A program made the position numbers and the translations under genes. Source: an uncultured Mollicutes bacterium (GTDB taxonomy: Bacteria; Bacillota_I; Bacilli_A; ML615J-28; CAG-313). Taken from it: DNA of 53,402 nucleotides. Each line of letters opens with the position of its first letter. Position 1 is the stretch's first letter. The notes under the pieces were generated by a model. The model did no database searches. It was given only the letters and a program-made list of their open reading frames with translations, and was not told the DNA's origin. The stretch lies in NCBI GenBank assembly GCA_900538885.1, contig UQAI01000005.1, positions 1 through 53,402 on the forward strand, given 5' to 3'. Shown here piece by piece: positions 53,101 to 53,402 of the stretch.

Positions 53101-53164
53101 CAAGTCGACATGAACTTTGTAACATTGAATATTCTGTATTCAAATAGAGATTGGTATATCGCAT
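50123..53164 (-). CDS. dnaE: DNA polymerase III subunit alpha (DnaE)
   Basis: Replicative DNA polymerase of the DnaE type, which in Bacillota extends primers on the lagging strand alongside PolC. It is 1013 residues from the ATG at 53164, chosen because AAGGATGG is correctly spaced there. The order is PHP domain (about 1-230), palm with the catalytic PDIDTDFPDDKRDEV near residue 395, fingers (RNTSTHAAGIIIT, YQDQIMLIARKFAGYSLGRAD, NKAHSFAYA), helix-hairpin-helix, and a C-terminal OB fold (VKVLGYIQSIKQVKTK). In the PHP domain the expected histidines are missing (NLYLNTEYS, TDDG), so it should lack metal-dependent activity. glcK starts 14 bases after the stop. Confidence 0.96.
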   Translation of the reverse strand: MRYTNLYLNTEYSMLQSSCRLEDTFEALRKYNYHAAAITDDGNMYGVVKFYRLAEKYNIKPILGLQLKYEYNGYTSNILLYAMNNFGYRNLMKLSSIYMINNKKIDLNEVLNNSLGLLVIIPFTESILYQYYLNRNYNMIFQHLEVLKSSFDQLYVGLSRQGEKEIEITKDCYDMFSGNHYKMVAISKVSYLDAADIDVYQTLKSIANSGDKVTISDKEKSSQLYSPEEIEVIFNGFDDLIKNTEEIVEKCNVKLEFGKYYLPRYDENIDANLYLKELSYRGLQKRLKQNGITNITPYYERIDYELDTIKSMGFSDYFLIVWDFIKYAKTNGIYVGPGRGSAPASLVGYSLGITDIDPIRYNLLFERFLNKERISMPDIDTDFPDDKRDEVIKYVGKKYGASRVAHIVTFGTFKAKLALRDASRVYKLSDVRLNEILKRINSLSLKEIYTSSLKQIIEHDQVLQKLMEDYEDINQVLSAASKMEGLPRNTSTHAAGIIITRNDLVHHTPLDNGLDDIYQTQYESSDLEALGLLKMDFLGLRNLTNIDKCLQLIKQNGIDFSFPKEMNDQETFRMLARGDVSGVFQLESAGMRKVLMDLKVNSFEDIASALALYRPGPMDMIPHFIARKLGKEKIEYPHPDLEPILKETYGTIVYQDQIMLIARKFAGYSLGRADILRRAVSKKKLEVLEAERENFVTSSLKQGYSDATANLIYDYIVKFASYGFNKAHSFAYAKVSYQTAYLKCHYQTYYLATLMSSVIGSDTDIKLYYQEALKKKIPVKGPSINDSFEGFITDGKIIIFPLTVIRGLGSVKVNDIIEERKKGKFTSFEDFVKRTSNFLAGSVIENIIYSGALDSFGISKKAMIDNYQTIIDRMAYDFVANYVPQEYDQDEFTYGELLEREKNIIGLNIKYNFLNQYQELYTKYNLMHISDVRENMNVKVLGYIQSIKQVKTKNNETMAFIQFSDDINVVELTLFPNVYSRYNHLRNGQLLMVNGYTQRRKELQIVVNEIKEI

Positions 53165-53187
53165 TTTATCAACCATCCTTTTTTAAA

Positions 53188-53216
53188 AATATACCATATT
53201 ATGCAGATTTTTACAA
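53188..53216 (-). promoter_or_regulatory. Promoter of dnaE
   Basis: TTGTAA (53211-53216), a 17-base spacer and TATATT (53188-53193), with a TGG extended -10. Confidence 0.6.
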
Positions 53217-53219
53217 TTA

Positions 53220-53331
53220 AGATGATTAAAATATTTACTAAAAAACATTTACGATGCAATATCTTTTATTACTTGGGTAGTATCATCAAAATTATTTACA
53301 ACTTAAATTATAATTTTATATTGTTAATTAG
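53220..53331. other. AT-rich intergenic stretch, nothing recognised
   Basis: About 110 bases upstream of the dnaE promoter. No open frame of useful length, RNA gene, palindrome or repeat was seen. Confidence 0.6.
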
Positions 53332-53372
53332 AAAAAAATAAGTAAGCTTACTCATAGAGTAAACTTACCTAA
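53332..53372 (-). terminator. Terminator of a gene beyond the right edge
   Basis: A 14-bp stem (GAGTAAGCTTACTT with AGGTAAGTTTACTC, read on the minus strand, with two G-U pairs) carries a short loop. It is followed on the minus strand by TATTTTTTTTC. It shows that a minus-strand transcript enters from outside the window and stops here. Confidence 0.8.
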
Positions 53373-53402
53373 TTTTGTTTGTGAAAGTAATTTGATAATT
53401 TT

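Noticed and set aside
1..53402. Search for tRNA, rRNA, insertion sequences or attachment sites
   Set aside because: Intergenic gaps were read on both strands and none holds a cloverleaf, transposase frame or flanking inverted repeats.

Overview
The window is AT-rich, densely packed DNA from an endospore-forming, walled, low-GC member of the Bacillota (Bacilli). It is probably a host-associated lineage near Erysipelotrichia, Turicibacter or the walled relatives of Mollicutes. Sporulation is shown by spoIIGA-sigE, sigG and a cotJ spore-coat operon. A cell wall is shown by an ftsW/spoVE-murG-murB cluster. A gut- or host-associated life is suggested by BspA-like leucine-rich-repeat lipoproteins and a polymorphic-toxin remnant. 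The assignment to a lineage is inference; no rRNA or tRNA gene was seen.

Layout. (1) 1-9.5 kb: recG and fakA face away from rpmB, followed by a minus-strand translation/GTPase/thiamine operon (unknown gene-rsmB-rlmN-rsgA-rpe-thiN). (2) 9.6-18.8 kb: lgt converges on a minus-strand block of four genes: a small HTH protein, an ECF-type sigma factor, a single-pass membrane protein placed as its anti-sigma factor, and an 1897-residue leucine-rich-repeat lipoprotein. The outer domain of the membrane protein is paralogous to the N-terminal part of the lipoprotein. This is the best candidate here for an undescribed signalling/surface system. (3) 18.8-24.9 kb: eno, gpmI, two secreted proteins in a duplicated tandem arrangement, an ECF transporter S component and ung. 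(4) 25-30 kb: sigG, a DUF2130 coiled-coil protein, sigE, spoIIGA and ftsZ, all on the minus strand. (5) 30-37.7 kb: ackA, a membrane protein, an ABC exporter, a second LRR lipoprotein with a YfcE-type phosphodiesterase, and a MarR-GNAT fusion regulator with a clear palindromic operator. (6) 37.8-39.7 kb: a broken Hint-domain polymorphic toxin with an intact double-CXXC immunity-type gene. (7) 39.7-44 kb: ftsW/spoVE, murG, murB, a fused cotJA-cotJB gene and cotJC. (8) 44-53.4 kb: a lipoprotein, tgt, and a probable dnaE-glcK-pgcA-pgi operon.

Functionally the window links central glycolysis (glcK, pgcA, pgi, gpmI, eno, ackA), ribosome maturation (rsgA, rlmN, rsmB, rpmB, tgt), DNA maintenance (recG, ung, dnaE), division and mother-cell/forespore sigma control, and a group of lipoproteins that would be matured by the Lgt encoded among them. 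Most promoters that can be read have a TGnTATAAT extended -10 and a 17-nt spacer. Most genes lie on the minus strand, and many transcription units end in clear hairpin-plus-U-tract terminators.
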